This document shows, piece by piece, positions 1 through 11,850 of a stretch of DNA of 64,000 bases (within the stretch, counting starts at the first letter, position 1; the number at the start of each line of letters is the position of its first letter). Made by a program: the position numbers and the translations under genes. This DNA is from Neurospora tetraspora (taxonomy: Eukaryota > Ascomycota > Sordariomycetes > Sordariales > Sordariaceae), in NCBI RefSeq assembly GCF_033439725.1, contig NW_026944389.1:1612001-1676000 (forward strand). The letters run 5' to 3'. Below the pieces are notes generated by a model. That model worked only from the letters and a program-made list of their open reading frames with translations, did no database searches and had not been told where the DNA came from.

Positions 1-384
1 GTAAAACCTAGAATTAATAAAAATTTTTATAGAGAAAAAAAGTAATTATTCTAATTTACCTTCGTTATTTACGAATTTATATAGACCATATTAAATTAAC
101 AGGTAATTTATTTCTATTAAGAATACAGTAATTATAAATACTAATTTTATTAAGAGTACAGCAATTATAAATACTAATTTTACTATAAAGAAGGTAATTA
201 TAAATATTAATCTTATAGAAATAGATTTTTTTACGGAAAAAAAAAGTAATTACCCTAACTTACCTTCGTTACTTATAAGCCTACTCGGGCAACCCTAAAC
301 TAATAAGTAAACTCTTTTAATTAAATTCGAAATAGCCGAAGAGGCTTATTTTATTCCTAAAGAAGAGGCCCGTTTTATTATTTA

Positions 385-615
385 AGTAATTAAAAAAATA
401 TTCGTCTTATTATTAAAGTAGCCGAAGAAAATACTCGTTTTACTATTAAAGTAGCCGAAGAATAAGAAAGGGCCCGTTTTACTATTAAAGTAACCGAAGA
501 AAATATTCGTTTTACTATTAAAGTAACTAAGGAATAAGAAAATGCCTATTTTATTATTAAAGTAGCTGAAGAATGAAAAAAGGCCCGTTTTATTATTAAG
601 GTAGTCGAAGAATAG
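385..615 (+). repeat. Degenerate coding tandem repeat, RIP relic
   Basis: Read on the plus strand in the frame beginning near 400, the DNA encodes about six tandem copies of an 11-13 residue unit resembling 'EExxRFTIKVAEE', interrupted only by TAA/TAG/TGA where glutamine or tryptophan codons may have stood. The unit at DNA level ends in AAAGTAGCCGAAGAA. This looks like the mutated remains of a charged helical repeat protein. The parent gene is not identifiable. Confidence 0.6.
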
Positions 616-1529
616 GAAAATAATTTGCAAGTTTTGCCGAATACCCTCGTATATAATTAAAGTAATTATTTCGATTAAATAAAGTTCTTCGTATTTACTA
701 GCCTTTTAATAAAAACTCTTCGCGTAATTATAATTAAAATTACTAAATTTAATATTAATAGGACAACGACTATAAAATTCGTATAATAGGAATTCGACAT
801 TATTATTTTATTAAAGAATTATACGGCCTATAAGGACGATAAATAGAAGAAATATAAGGTTAATAGCCCTTCGTATAATATAGTAAAATATTTTAGGGCC
901 GAAAGGGATTATATCTAAACGTATAAAATACTTAGTAAGGAGCTTTAAAAAAGTATTTATAAATTTAACATAATTTATTTAATAGTTACTATTATATTGT
1001 TCATTTAATTAAATATAAAAGATTATATTATAAATAAGTACGAGACTTTTTTAAATTATTAAAAGAGTTATAATAATAGCCCGGTTTAGTAGGTAGGATT
1101 AGTTTTTCTAACCTTCATTTACTTTTTACTTTTACTATTTGATTAGTCGGTTGTAAATAGTAGTTATAATTTTTATAAGGGCTATTCGTTCGGGGTTCTA
1201 ACGATAATATTGGATAAGGGATATATTTGTTTACTTTTAATACTCAGGTTTCTATATTATTTTTGATATTAGTAGTAATAATTTTTTATATTATTTCTAC
1301 GTAGGTAAGGCCTTTATAATTTTTTTCTCTATTTATATTTTATATTGTAATTTTATTTATATGATTAATAACGGAGGGTTATATATAATAATTCTAACGC
1401 TATTTTATATTTTACCGTCGTATATCATACTATTTATTTAACTTTATAACATTATCTACAAGTATTATAATTAATAATGAATCGGTTATAATAATAATTA
1501 ATATTAACGGAGCCTATATTAATAATACC

Positions 1530-2000
1530 CGATTTATTCTTTCTCTATAGAAAAATAAATTCTAAATACTAATTTAAATATTAGTACTATTGTTGGTTTC
1601 GTTCTTATTTTATTATATCTATAATTTAATTTAAATAAGCCTTATTATATATTAATTATAGCATTATTATTAATTATCTTCCCCTAATCCTTCTAATCTA
1701 ATACCCTACTTACTATTTTTCTATAGAGAAATAAACTCTTTATATTAATAGTATTCTCTCGTTTTTATTTTATTATATTAATAATTTAATCTATATAAGC
1801 CTTATTATATATCAATTGTAGTATCGTAATTAATTATCCTCCCTAATTCTCCTAATATTTTACTTACCGTTTTTCTATAGAGAAAAAAATTCTACGTATT
1901 AATAGTATTCTTTCATTTTTAATTTCCTTTATTATTCCAAAAATCTTATTTAAATAAACTTTATTTTATATCGATTATAATATCGTTATTAATTATCTAT
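1530..2000. repeat. Three degenerate tandem copies, unit about 155-176 bp
   Basis: The landmark TTTCTCTATAGAAAAATAAA or its variants recurs with CTATAG at 1,545, 1,721 and 1,875. Each is followed by similar text including TTATTTTATTATAT and AAGCCTTATTATATAT. The copies differ mainly by transitions, as expected after RIP of a tandem duplication. Confidence 0.6.
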
Positions 2001-2579
2001 AGGTATTTCTTATTCTTAATAGAAGGCTCTAAAATAAATTATTATTTTCGAAATCGAATTTACATTTTATATTTTCCATATAAAATAAATTCCTTCATTT
2101 CTATTTTACCCTATCTTGTTAATTATAGTTCTGGTATAGATTAATTATATTAATATATTTACTTTAATCTTCATAAAGCAATCGAATTAGATTCGTAGGC
2201 CTGGAATCTACTAAGTAATTAAACAACCTATCAATTCTTTTTTTATTTGAGTCTTCAATAGTTTTAATAATATTAGGCTATCTTTAGGCATAGGGCGTAG
2301 AATAATTTCGTTTATAATATATTTAGCGAATACGAAATTGTTCGGTTAGGCTATTTATTGATTCGGCTTAGTTTAGCTATTTATTATTTTCGGTTTACTG
2401 TTTAAATTTATTCAGTATTTTAATTATAGGCCCCCGCTATTTTTATTACTCAATTAGGTAGGCGCCTTCCGATATTAGGACCGGAAATATATACGTATCC
2501 GGTTAAAATTATTAAGTTAGTTAATTTATTATATTTGAAACGTTTCGTTATATATTAATACTTTTTATATATTATTCGT

Positions 2580-5460
2580 AGCGTAATAATTCTCTATTCG
2601 GTAAAGGAATATAAATTTTAGTGTTAGCACTTAGGCGGGTTTATATTATTATAGAATTTTACCAACTATTCGTCTTATATAATTGTAATTAAATAGCACG
2701 CGCGTAAATGGGTAATATATAGTATAACGTGGCTTTATAGTATATTAATAATTAATTAAATATTTGTAAGGCGAGATATTAAATTATAATATTTTTATAT
2801 TCTAAGACTAATTTAAGTATTATTATATACTAGAATATTTATATTATATATATTACTAACCTACCGCTTCTTTAATAGTTGTCCTATTATATATATAATA
2901 TAAATTTGTAAAACGCCTAAGAATGTAACGCTTTAGGGGCTACTACACAAATTAATTAGGTAGACCTTAATACCGTCGTCGTTCGCGTTAAATTAATAAA
3001 TAAGTTTAAAGATATATAGTTAAAATTAGCTAAGTTAATCGGAATTTAATCTTTTATTTATATTAGCATAATAAATAAACGAATTAAAAATATATTATAC
3101 CTTTATTATTATATTCTTATTATATTTCATAATTTTAGTGAATTTTTATGAAATATTCTTATATCTTATTCCATTCGTTTAACGGGTCTTTCTTTATTCG
3201 CTATTTATTCCTTTATATTTTATTGATATTTAATATTCGTATTTATTTTACTATATTACCTCCTCTACTAATACTTCTCTCAAGTACGATCTATAACTAT
3301 TATTTATTTTTAATTTTTACGCTAAACTTTAATTATTTTATTGGTTGTAGGGTTGGTTTATAGATAAATTGGGATTTATAACCCTATAAATATATTTTTC
3401 GGTTAAATTTTATTTATTTTATTAATCCTCCGTATTTACTTTATTATATTACTTCTTTACTATATTACTTCTTTTACTATACTTTCTTCAAATATAACCT
3501 ATACTTACCGTTTATTTTTAATTCTTATACTAAGCCTTAATTACTCTATTAGTTGTAAACTTAATTTATAAATAATTTAGGATTTATAGCCCTATAAATA
3601 TAATTTTCGGTTAAGCTTTATTTATTTGTTAAGTATAGGCTTCGTTATAAATAAGTTAAGTAAAAACGAACGGTATTATTAATGTAATATTATTAATATA
3701 TTATCTTTAGTAAAAAAAGAAAGTAGCTGGGTAAATAACCTAACGTAATTAACGATAAGTACGTAATAATTACGCGCGAAATATAATATTCCTAACTTAT
3801 ATATTATATTAAATTCTACTAATTAACCGAAGCTTCGATTATTTTAACTATAATACGGCCGCTATTATTGGTATAGCCTGTAGAAAACGCCGACGAGAAC
3901 GCCGGATACAGTAAAGAATCCGGATAATTACTATAGAAGAAGAAACGTAGTACGGAAAAAGTAATAGAATAAGATGAAGCGGTAGTACGGTTGACGATAG
4001 AATATTGAAAATTCTCCCTATTTATACTTCCTAAAGTATATACTTTTTTATAAGCTCGATTCGTAATACCTTATTTTATAATTTATATTAATTCGTCGAA
4101 TATAAATAGAAATATTTACTTTTATTATTAAATAATTAAGTTCTCCTTTTTATACTTACGTATTAAAACCCTCTATTATCCGGTATTGTATTTTATATTA
4201 AATACGTTTAGTTAGTTCGCGAAGACTATTTATTTATTCCTATTTAACTATTCAAGTAATAATTTATTATAAGTCCTTCTATATTCGCCGTTTTAAAAGT
4301 TTCGACCCTTAAATTTTAGGCGGCCGTTCTTACTACTCTACTTCCTAATTAGAAAAATCCTACTAAAAATATTCACCAGTCGGAATATTTATAATTATAT
4401 TTTAAACTAGGCATTCTTAATTTATTATCGCCCGATTATTAGTAATACAAAAGAAAATTTAACCCCCCAACATTATATTTCTAATTATATTTTAAAGAAT
4501 ATTAAATAAATTAAATTATTAAATGCATATTTATTATTTTTACCAACTGATTAATAACCGTTCGGATATTATATTTAAATCTACGTTAGCCTTACCGTAC
4601 TATATAGTTCGAAGTCGATATTAATTATAATTTTAAATAGCGTAAAAATATAAAAGAATTCGATAATTTATTAAAATTATATTCGTCGCAATATATTATC
4701 GTTTAATTATTTTAAAACCTTTTTTCTTATATAATTATTATTAATTAGGGAATTAATTATCGCGTAAAAATCTATTGGATTTAATAAAAAAACTTTTAAT
4801 TAATGTCGAAAAAAGCGGTTTAAGGGAAATAGAATTGCAATAGGGATTAGATAATAAGGATAACGATAACGAGAGAGCTTATTTTAAATTAGATTGCTTA
4901 ATGGAATTATATAAAGGATAATTTCTATAGTTTAATAGTATATATTAATTTCGATATATAATTACCCTTTATTTATTAAACGTATATTAATTATAATTAT
5001 AGTAGGTCTAAACGGCCAACTTATAAATAATAATTCAACCTAATTTAATAACTTAATATTAGAATTTGAATTAATTAATTATAGTATTTATTATATTATT
5101 AAATAATTCGTAATATAAGTAACTATTAATTATACTGATATATTAATGTAAATATAGGTTTTCGAAAGCTTTTTTATTAATATATTCTAATAAGTACAGA
5201 AAATAATAATAAAACCGTCCGGGATAGAACTATTTTAAAAAAACGGCGGGATGATAGAATTATAAATATAGTTAAAGATTTAAAAATAATTATCCGAAAA
5301 GGTTTTTACGAATTTAATAAAAGGTTAATAAATATTTAAGGGACGATTAAAAATAAATATAGTAAATTATTAAATATTATAAAAAAAGTAACGGACGTAT
5401 TAAGTAAAAATATGTGAAACTTTCTACAATTAGAGTTAGGTTAGAAATTTATCCGATAAA
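2580..5460. mobile_element. RIP-degraded repeat element, left copy
   Basis: Along this stretch colinear segments match 59,940-62,990 in the same orientation. Paired landmarks are 3,197-3,265 with 60,344-60,415; 3,647 with 60,931; 4,081-4,120 with 61,590-61,620; 4,561-4,620 with about 62,079-62,140; and 4,978-5,216 with about 62,506-62,720. The offset drifts only from about 57.15 to 57.53 kb, so these are two copies of one element about 3 kb long, not chance AT-rich similarity. The class of transposon cannot be told from the remains. A local tandem duplication (see 3,197-3,640) lies inside. Confidence 0.7.
3197..3640. repeat. Tandem duplication, about 209 bp period
   Basis: The segment GGATTTATARCCCTATAAAT occurs at 3,372 and again at 3,581, each followed by a TTTTCGGTTAA-containing tail and preceded by similar sequence. 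The duplication lies inside the left copy of the larger RIP-degraded element; shorter versions of the same text are present in the right copy around 60,540-60,930. Confidence 0.6.
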
Positions 5461-7214
5461 AGATAAATAATTTAATAATAGGGTTCGAATAATTATCGGT
5501 ATTTAATTATAATACTAAATAAATGCCTTTTTAATTAAATTATATTCGATTTTAGCTATAGAACTCTATACTACATAATTATTCGTTTTTATTTAGCTTT
5601 AAAATTAAGATTAGGACGCAAAAAAGGAATCTATTAGCGCCTTATCCTATTTTTATAAATAATAATTAAATCCCGTCTTTATTATATTACGGTTTAGCTG
5701 ATTTATTAGTAAATTCGCTCGATATTCGAATTTAATACCAAACTTTGTTTATATTTATTTGTATATTGTAAAATAGTAATTGGCTCTTATATTCCTACCC
5801 GTCGGTTAATTGTTATACGTTAATAATGAATACTTTATATTAAATATTTTTCTTATTTCATATATATAAATAGAGGTTAGGTATTAAACATTTCTATAGA
5901 GGGAATTATATTAAGTTTGAAATTTACGTATTAGGACTTTCTCTATAAATAAATATTTACTAGTAAGCATTTTACTACTTACTATTTTAATATATAGTAT
6001 TTTAATATATTTAAATTTATAATATATTTTATAATCTTCTTTTTAAATATAAGAAAAATAATATATAATTCGAATTAATAGCCTTTCAAAAATATAATCC
6101 GTATAAATACTAATTATATTATAATATTAAATTTTATAATACGATCGTTAACCGGGTCTATATAAAGTTTAAATAATATCATTTTAAAAATTTAGGGCCA
6201 GTATAAGTAATTAAACGAATGAAATTAGATTTATCCTAATTTTATTTAAAATTGATTTTTACTATAAATTTTATCCGATATTTTACCTTTCTTAGTAGAC
6301 ACGTATAATATAATATAAATAACATAATTACGTATTCGTATTTACTAGTTTAGTAAGAGGAATAATTATTACGTTAATTAGAATTTTTTCTTTTTAAATT
6401 TCTTTTCCTTAATTCTTTTTCGATTATTTAAATATTTAGTAATTTACCCTTATTTACCCTCTGCCGCTCTTCCGAAATCTATCGAAATTAATTAAAAATT
6501 TATTAACGATTTATTTTCTATAATAATATTCGTTTATTACAAATTTACAACTTCTAATATATATGAAGAATATTTAAATAGTAATTATAAACTTATTAAA
6601 CTTAAAAATAAGGGTAAACGTTAAGCCGTAATACCCCCTTTAGAAATTAATAAATATATAAATATTAAAACCAATCGTTAATTTATCCCTAATTTATCCC
6701 TAATTTATCTCTACTAATTACTTTATAGGGCGTATATATAATTGCCCCTAGTAAGATCTTTTACCGTTGGAAAGAACTTGAGCCGGATTGTAATAGCGCG
6801 GATATTTAATATAGTTTCGATATAAATAATATTTGAAAGTTATCGATATTAATTTAATAATTAATTTTTAACCTATTTAAATTATATTTACTATTTATAA
6901 TAATCTTATTAAATATTTAAAGGGTATCTATAATATCCCTAAAAAACGTTTACTCAACGTTTTAATTAGAAGTATTAAGGTTAAAGTTTATATAATTACT
7001 ATTAATATAAAATTTATCCTTAATTAATCTTTAGATAATTTAGAATTAATTATAAATAAATTTAAAATAGTATAAAGATTTTATGGTTTTTATAACCTCC
7101 GGTTAAGCTATAACCGTCCCTATCCTTAATAGGATTTTATAGCCGGTTATTCCTAAGAAATATAAGGTAATAATTATCGACGAAAATTCGGACTTATTGG
7201 ACTTACTGTTAATT

Positions 7215-7500
7215 AAGGAGGAGGAGTAGTAGGAAATATAGGAGGAGGAGTAGTAAGAGGTATAAGAGGAGGAGTAGTAGAAAGTATAAGAAGAAGAGTA
7301 AGAGGAAAAGTAGGAGAAAGAGTAGGTGGAGGAGTAGGAGGAAGAATAAGAGGAGGAATAATAAGAAGTATAGGAAAAAAAGAACGAGGAAGAGTAGGAG
7401 GAGGAGTAAGAGGAAGTATAGGAAGAGGAATAGTAAAAAATATAGGAGGAGGAGTAGTAGGAGGTGTAAAAAAAAGGGAATGAGGAGGAGGCGGATACGA
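7215..7500 (+). repeat. Polypurine tandem tract (GGA/GTA rich)
   Basis: The plus strand is a long run of GGA, AGA, AGT and AGG triplets with regular GTA/TATA interruptions, so the minus strand is nearly pure pyrimidine. In the plus frame it reads as glutamate/lysine/valine with TAG and TAA stops, which suggests an original Glu/Gln-rich repeat whose CAG codons became TAG. The open minus-strand frame here (poly-Leu/Phe) is a by-product of this bias and is not treated as a gene. Confidence 0.7.
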
Positions 7501-7904
7501 AGGAAGACGGTTTTATAGAAGTCCACTTTTAGAAGAACGGTAATTTAAATATTTTAGATCTATTTTTAATAAATTATTAATTTATTCCTAATATATCCTT
7601 TAATTATTTTCATTAATTTAAATAATATTTAAATTAATACCTAGTTAATAAAGAAAATATATAAAAAGCGCAATAGTATTACTTTCTCTATTATATTTAT
7701 TTGCGTAGTATATAAAGAATTTAAATGTATTTGTAAATTTCACTTTAAATATATCTTTAATAAATCCTTTATTAATTATTAATTTATTATAAGTCTTCTT
7801 CCCTACCATCCTGAATAAGGCAGTAAAGGCCGGAGTTACGCTATTTAGTACGAATTCCGCCGCTATCCGAATAAATTTATAGAATTTATTCCTTTTTTAT
7901 CTAC

Positions 7905-8115
7905 AATTTAAAATATATCCCAAATATATTATAAATTTATTATCGGACTTTATATTTCTCTACGGAGGAACTTTGGGCGAGCGAGTAAGGTTATTTCTCT
8001 ACGGGGGGACTTTTACATATACGACCCGGATGAGTCTATAAAGCCTAATTTCCTTGCCTACAGCTTAAAATACATTCTAAATATATTATAAATATATTAT
8101 CGGACTTTATTCGAA
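7905..8115. repeat. Direct repeat pair at the AT-rich boundary
   Basis: About 58 bp starting CTACA at 7,908 and at 8,059 share AAATATATTATAAAT and TTATCGGACTTTAT, differing mostly by transitions. Between them TTTCTCTACGG occurs twice (near 7,968 and 7,995). The spacing is about 150 bp. This is the last repeated segment before unmutated sequence. Confidence 0.6.
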
Positions 8116-8753
8116 CTACTATTATTAATTTGATATGTTGAACTAATTCCGTACGAATATATATTATAATAATTGTGTTAATCTTTTTCTTTTGTAGGTC
8201 GGACCAACTTTGTATATGAATACACGGACCATAAGGTCAGGAAGCTTTAAGTATAGGGTCGTGTCATCTGACCACTTCCGTGAACACCACTCGCGATGTT
8301 GACCCGCCGTCAGATCCTACTTGACCAACTTGAAGGAGTAAAGTGCTTGCTCCAAGTACCACGCCAACGAACTTTCCAGGGCTGGATTGTATAGCGGGTA
8401 CGATGCCGTAAAAATTGAAACGAAGGCAAGGTTTCATTGGAGCGACATCAAGGGGATCATCCGATCACATCACCACGGGCATGCCAGATTCTAGGCCTGC
8501 GCGATCTCTCTCTCCCCATTTCTCACCACCATTTTTTGCCTGTCAGTCAGTCAGTGAAAGTGGGACGGACCGTAACGGAGCTCTGCCGCAAACAGACTTG
8601 ACCTCGCTTCTGCGCCTTAAGACCGAACCCAAGAGGCGCGTCTTTGATCGATTCTTATCAGGGCACGGGACGGGAAGTGGGCAAGACCGGCACCGGCATC
8701 TGTAAACACACCATGGGAGAATAGGACGACGCTATTATGCAATAGGCGACGAC

Positions 8754-11051
8754 ATGGGTGGTAACGGCGTCAACCGACGTGCCACCGGGACCGCTGGTCG
8801 GGGTACTGCGGCTCCCGTTGCTGCAACTGATCATTCGGCTCAACCCGCACCCGCACCCACAAGCGGCTCTTCTTCCCCGTCCAGTACGGTAGCGCCGATG
8901 ATTCCTCTGAATCAGAATCACAGTGGCATCCCACCACCAGCAGCAGCTTCCAGTCCAGGTCCAGGTCCAGGTTCAGGTCCAGTACGAAGACGGAAGAAGA
9001 GAGCCCAAGTCTCCAAAGCCTGTCAGCGATGCAGGAGACTGCAAAAGGGGTGTAGCGAGTCGCGGCCCTGTCAGAGGTGTATCGGTGTTGGACTGGAGGA
9101 ACAATGTCTCCGGAGCGAGATGGTGATTGAGTGTCATCAGAGTGTTGTACTGCCCCGGTCTCATGCCCATCCCGGACTGGTACCAGCTACAGCCACAGCT
9201 TCAGCAGGGGCAACAACAGCAACAGCAACATGGTCCTTCACCCAACTCCCAGCCAGTCCCGAGAGTCTGGTTAACTACCCTCTAGCCGGCGGTGCAGGCG
9301 CAGCATCAGCCAGCTCTCCCCTCCAGGGCCAGGCCAGTCAACACCATCAACAAATCAACCCCCTCCCCAAGCCAGTACTCGACCACTGCATCCCCCGTTT
9401 CTTCTCCCGCCTCTACCCCACCATCCCGATCCTCACCCCTTCCTACATCGACCACCTCCTCTTACTCTCCTCCACCACCACCACCTCCACCTCCTCCCTC
9501 TCCTCCCTCTCCTCCTCCTCCGCCGCCACCTCCACCGCGGAAGCCCAAACCCTCCTAACCACCCTCTCCGCCCTCGTCCTCCTCCAAATCGAGCACCCCA
9601 CCACTCACCTCTTCACCTCCATCAACATCCCTTACTCCAACTCCGTTTATGGACGTTTACTCTTTGACCAAGCACAAACCAGCCACCATCGGGCTTTGGC
9701 TTTGGGTACCACACAAACACAAAAAAGGTTTTCCCCGACGCTGGAGAGGGTGTTGATTACTTTTTTTTGTATGCGTGTCATGCGGTGTTGTTTCATCATA
9801 GCCAGGCGTTTTTTTGGTTGAGGGAGGCGAGCACGTTGTGGGTTGTTTTGAGGGTTGATGATTCTCAGTCTCCCGACGGGGGGGGCAGAAGGGGAAGGGG
9901 GGATGGTAGATATCATAGCAAGGGTGCGAAAGACGTTAGCAGACCGATTGCTTTGGGTTTTGCTAGTGAGCGAAAGGTCGCATGCCATCCGCTACCGACG
10001 GCCGATAACGCTGCAGATTACGCCCAGCACCCCATCGCTGGATTTCTGTGCCGATACGGAGTTTGCGGGCTTAGCGAGCTTGGTGGCGCTGTTCAGGCCG
10101 TTGGATACGGGGTTTATGGCGTTGTTGAATCAAGAAGTGACGAGCGCGTTTAGGGGTCCGGCGATGGTAGCGGGGCCGTTGGATGTGGTGGAGAAGTCGA
10201 TTGCGGAGGCGGTGCCTGGTCCTAGTCCCGGTCTGGGTCCGGGTTTGGGTTCGGGTTTAGGTCCGGGTTCGGGGCCGGGTTCGGGGACGGTTTCCCTCCC
10301 GTCAATGTCGCCGGATGGACGCCTGGTAAATTCTACTTGTGCCTCTTCTCGTCCTCCTCCTCCTCCTCCTCCTCCTCCTCCACCTCCTCCTCCACCTCCT
10401 CCTCTAACAACAACAACACAACCCCCCTCCCTCCTTCCCACCGGGGCCACCGGCCACCTCCACACAACCCAACTCGCCAACCTAAAAATCACCCAACTCT
10501 GGCTGCGCGTGATCCTCTGGCAGATCCGGTTGCGCATCGGGTTATTGATTCCTCCTCCTCCTCCCCCTCCTCCTCACTCATCTCCAGCTCCAGCTCCACC
10601 ATCTGCCCCAAATGGTACAGTCAAGGAATCATCCCTAACCTACCACCACCCCCTCTCCATCGCCCGCTCACTCGTCCAAGTAACCAAATCGCTTCCCCTC
10701 GAAAGCATCCGCGTGCACGGAGTGGGGTTAACAGAGAAGGTGTTTGACGTCGCTTGTGCGATGGTTGATGTGCTTGCGAAGGTACCTTTGGAGGATCGGA
10801 GGAGGTTTTCTGGGACTGGGCCGGCGGGGTCGTTGCTGACGATGAGGGAGAGGGAAAGGGAAAGGCAGGAGGAAAGGGAAAGGGAAAGGCACCTCCAGGA
10901 AGAAGAGGAAAGGGAAGATTTGGAGTGGATTAGAGGGTTGATTCATCGGTTACCCGGGGGTGAGGCGATTTATGATGAGTTGTTGGGGAAACATATTGCG
11001 GCTGCGGGTGTGTTGCCGGGGTTGGGGTTGAGGGGGTTTGAAGATGATTGA
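8754..11051 (+). CDS. Zn2Cys6 transcription factor, reading frame broken twice
   Basis: This is a fungal-specific nuclear regulator. A basic stretch (RRRKKR) is followed at about residues 85-125 by a Zn(II)2Cys6 cluster, C-x2-C-x6-C-x5-C-x2-C-x8-C, which binds DNA as the six cysteines hold two zinc ions. The middle region resembles the fungal_trans regulatory domain of maltose/AmyR-like factors: 'SQAFFWLREASTLWVVL', then 'RLLWVLLVSERSHAIRYRRP'. These two conserved pieces lie in different frames. Frame 8754 runs to a TGA at 9,819, but from the T8 run at 9,761-9,768 the homology continues in the -1 frame, and it returns to the first frame within the G runs at 9,878-9,902. The remainder is open to 11,051. 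Joined, the protein would be about 765 residues. Poly-proline tracts (about 10,350-10,410) and an Arg/Glu-rich stretch near the end are low-complexity. It is either a recent pseudogene or carries two homopolymer sequence errors. The target pathway is unknown. Confidence 0.75.
10345..10405 (+). repeat. CTC/CCT triplet microsatellite coding poly-proline
   Basis: An almost uninterrupted (TCC/ACC)n run encodes about 18 prolines in the broken Zn2Cys6 gene. Similar shorter CCA/CCT runs are at 9,470-9,540 and 10,550-10,575. Confidence 0.8.
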
Positions 11052-11337
11052 TGATGTGCTGGCATGATACCTGTCGTTTGGCTTACCGGGAAGGCAATGG
11101 GATTTGGATTCTGGAGTCTGTCAATTGCATTTCGGAAAGATGCGTGAACAAAAATGGAAGTTGATGTCTGCATGTATCCAAAGAGAGACGGATGAATGAC
11201 GTCGATGGTGAGCTTGATACACGAGAAACGCATACCGACGAATAAACTCAAAGGTAAAAAAGAAAATGAAGAAAGAACTGGTGAAGCGAGAGAGAAAAGA
11301 AAGAACGTGATAACATGAAAAAAAGTGCAAAAAGAAC

Positions 11338-11439
11338 CGCCCACGGCGAGACTCGAACTCGCAACATTCAGATGGCTTAGAAGGCCTTTTTACAGGCTTC
11401 TTAAAAGTCTGACGCGCTAACCAATTGCGCCACGCGGGC
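11338..11439 (-). tRNA. tRNA-Lys (anticodon UUU) with intron
   Basis: Read on the minus strand, acceptor GCCCGCG pairs with CGTGGGC, the D arm has GGCGC..GCGC, and the T arm is GCGAG-TTCGAGT-CTCGC. The anticodon stem TCAGA/TCTGA holds a loop with T33-TTT-A37. A 28-nt intron (about 11,374-11,401) follows position 37 and contains an AAA that can pair with the anticodon, as in fungal pre-tRNAs. No CCA is encoded. The gene lies between the convergent ends of the Zn2Cys6 gene and dbp-7. Confidence 0.93.
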
Positions 11440-11850
11440 TTTTTTGTGTGATTGGCGGTGCAGAATGTCCACTTATAAGCTTGGAATGACCTTGTGTCTT
11501 TCATCAAACATTCATGCGAACCCAAAACACAACGAGCACCATCACCAACAAACAAACAAGCTGCTCCTTGCCAGCTGCCAAGTCGTTGTCAGCGGGCGGA
11601 ACAAACAAAAAATATCACCAACCGGTTGTAACCCCCGTATGTTGAACAAAGGAAAATATCCAGCTTTTATTGCATTCCCATTCCCACATCCACAACCACA
11701 CTCTTCTCCTGGGGTATATGTTCCTAGTACCTTACTCTGACTGATAATGCACTTCGTTCCATTCCATCCATTCTCTCGAATCCAGCCTGGCCGGTCCCTT
11801 TCACGGCCCTCCACTTCTTTTCTTCCAATCCCATGCCAAACAATGCTTGC
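11440..11850. other. Intergenic, no gene seen
   Basis: This is the stretch downstream of dbp-7 (which ends at 11,851 on the minus strand) and upstream of the tRNA-Lys gene. It probably holds the dbp-7 3' UTR. Open frames here are short and show no recognisable domain. Confidence 0.5.

Larger units (their letters stand above)
1..8200. repeat. RIP-degraded AT-rich block, left flank
   Basis: The block is almost entirely A and T, with frequent TpA and TAA/TAG stops in every frame and few C or G except in short clusters. It carries many diverged tandem and dispersed repeats, listed separately. This composition and the pattern of stop codons where CAA/CAG would be expected fit repeat-induced point mutation of transposons in an ascomycete. 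No open gene is supported: the few open frames are low-complexity or unrelated to any protein I recognise. The transition to normal base composition falls at about 8,200, just before the Zn2Cys6 gene. The block probably forms heterochromatin, which is inference from composition. Confidence 0.85.

Noticed and set aside
7209-7526. Minus-strand poly-Leu/Phe frame
   Set aside because: It is the complement of a purine triplet repeat; the sense frame on the other strand with TAG stops explains it better.
9769-9855. An intron to reconcile the two frames of the Zn2Cys6 gene
   Set aside because: GTATGC at 9,769 could be a 5' site, but no branch and 3' site at a sensible distance restore the frame, and the sequence that would be removed encodes a conserved part of the regulatory domain.
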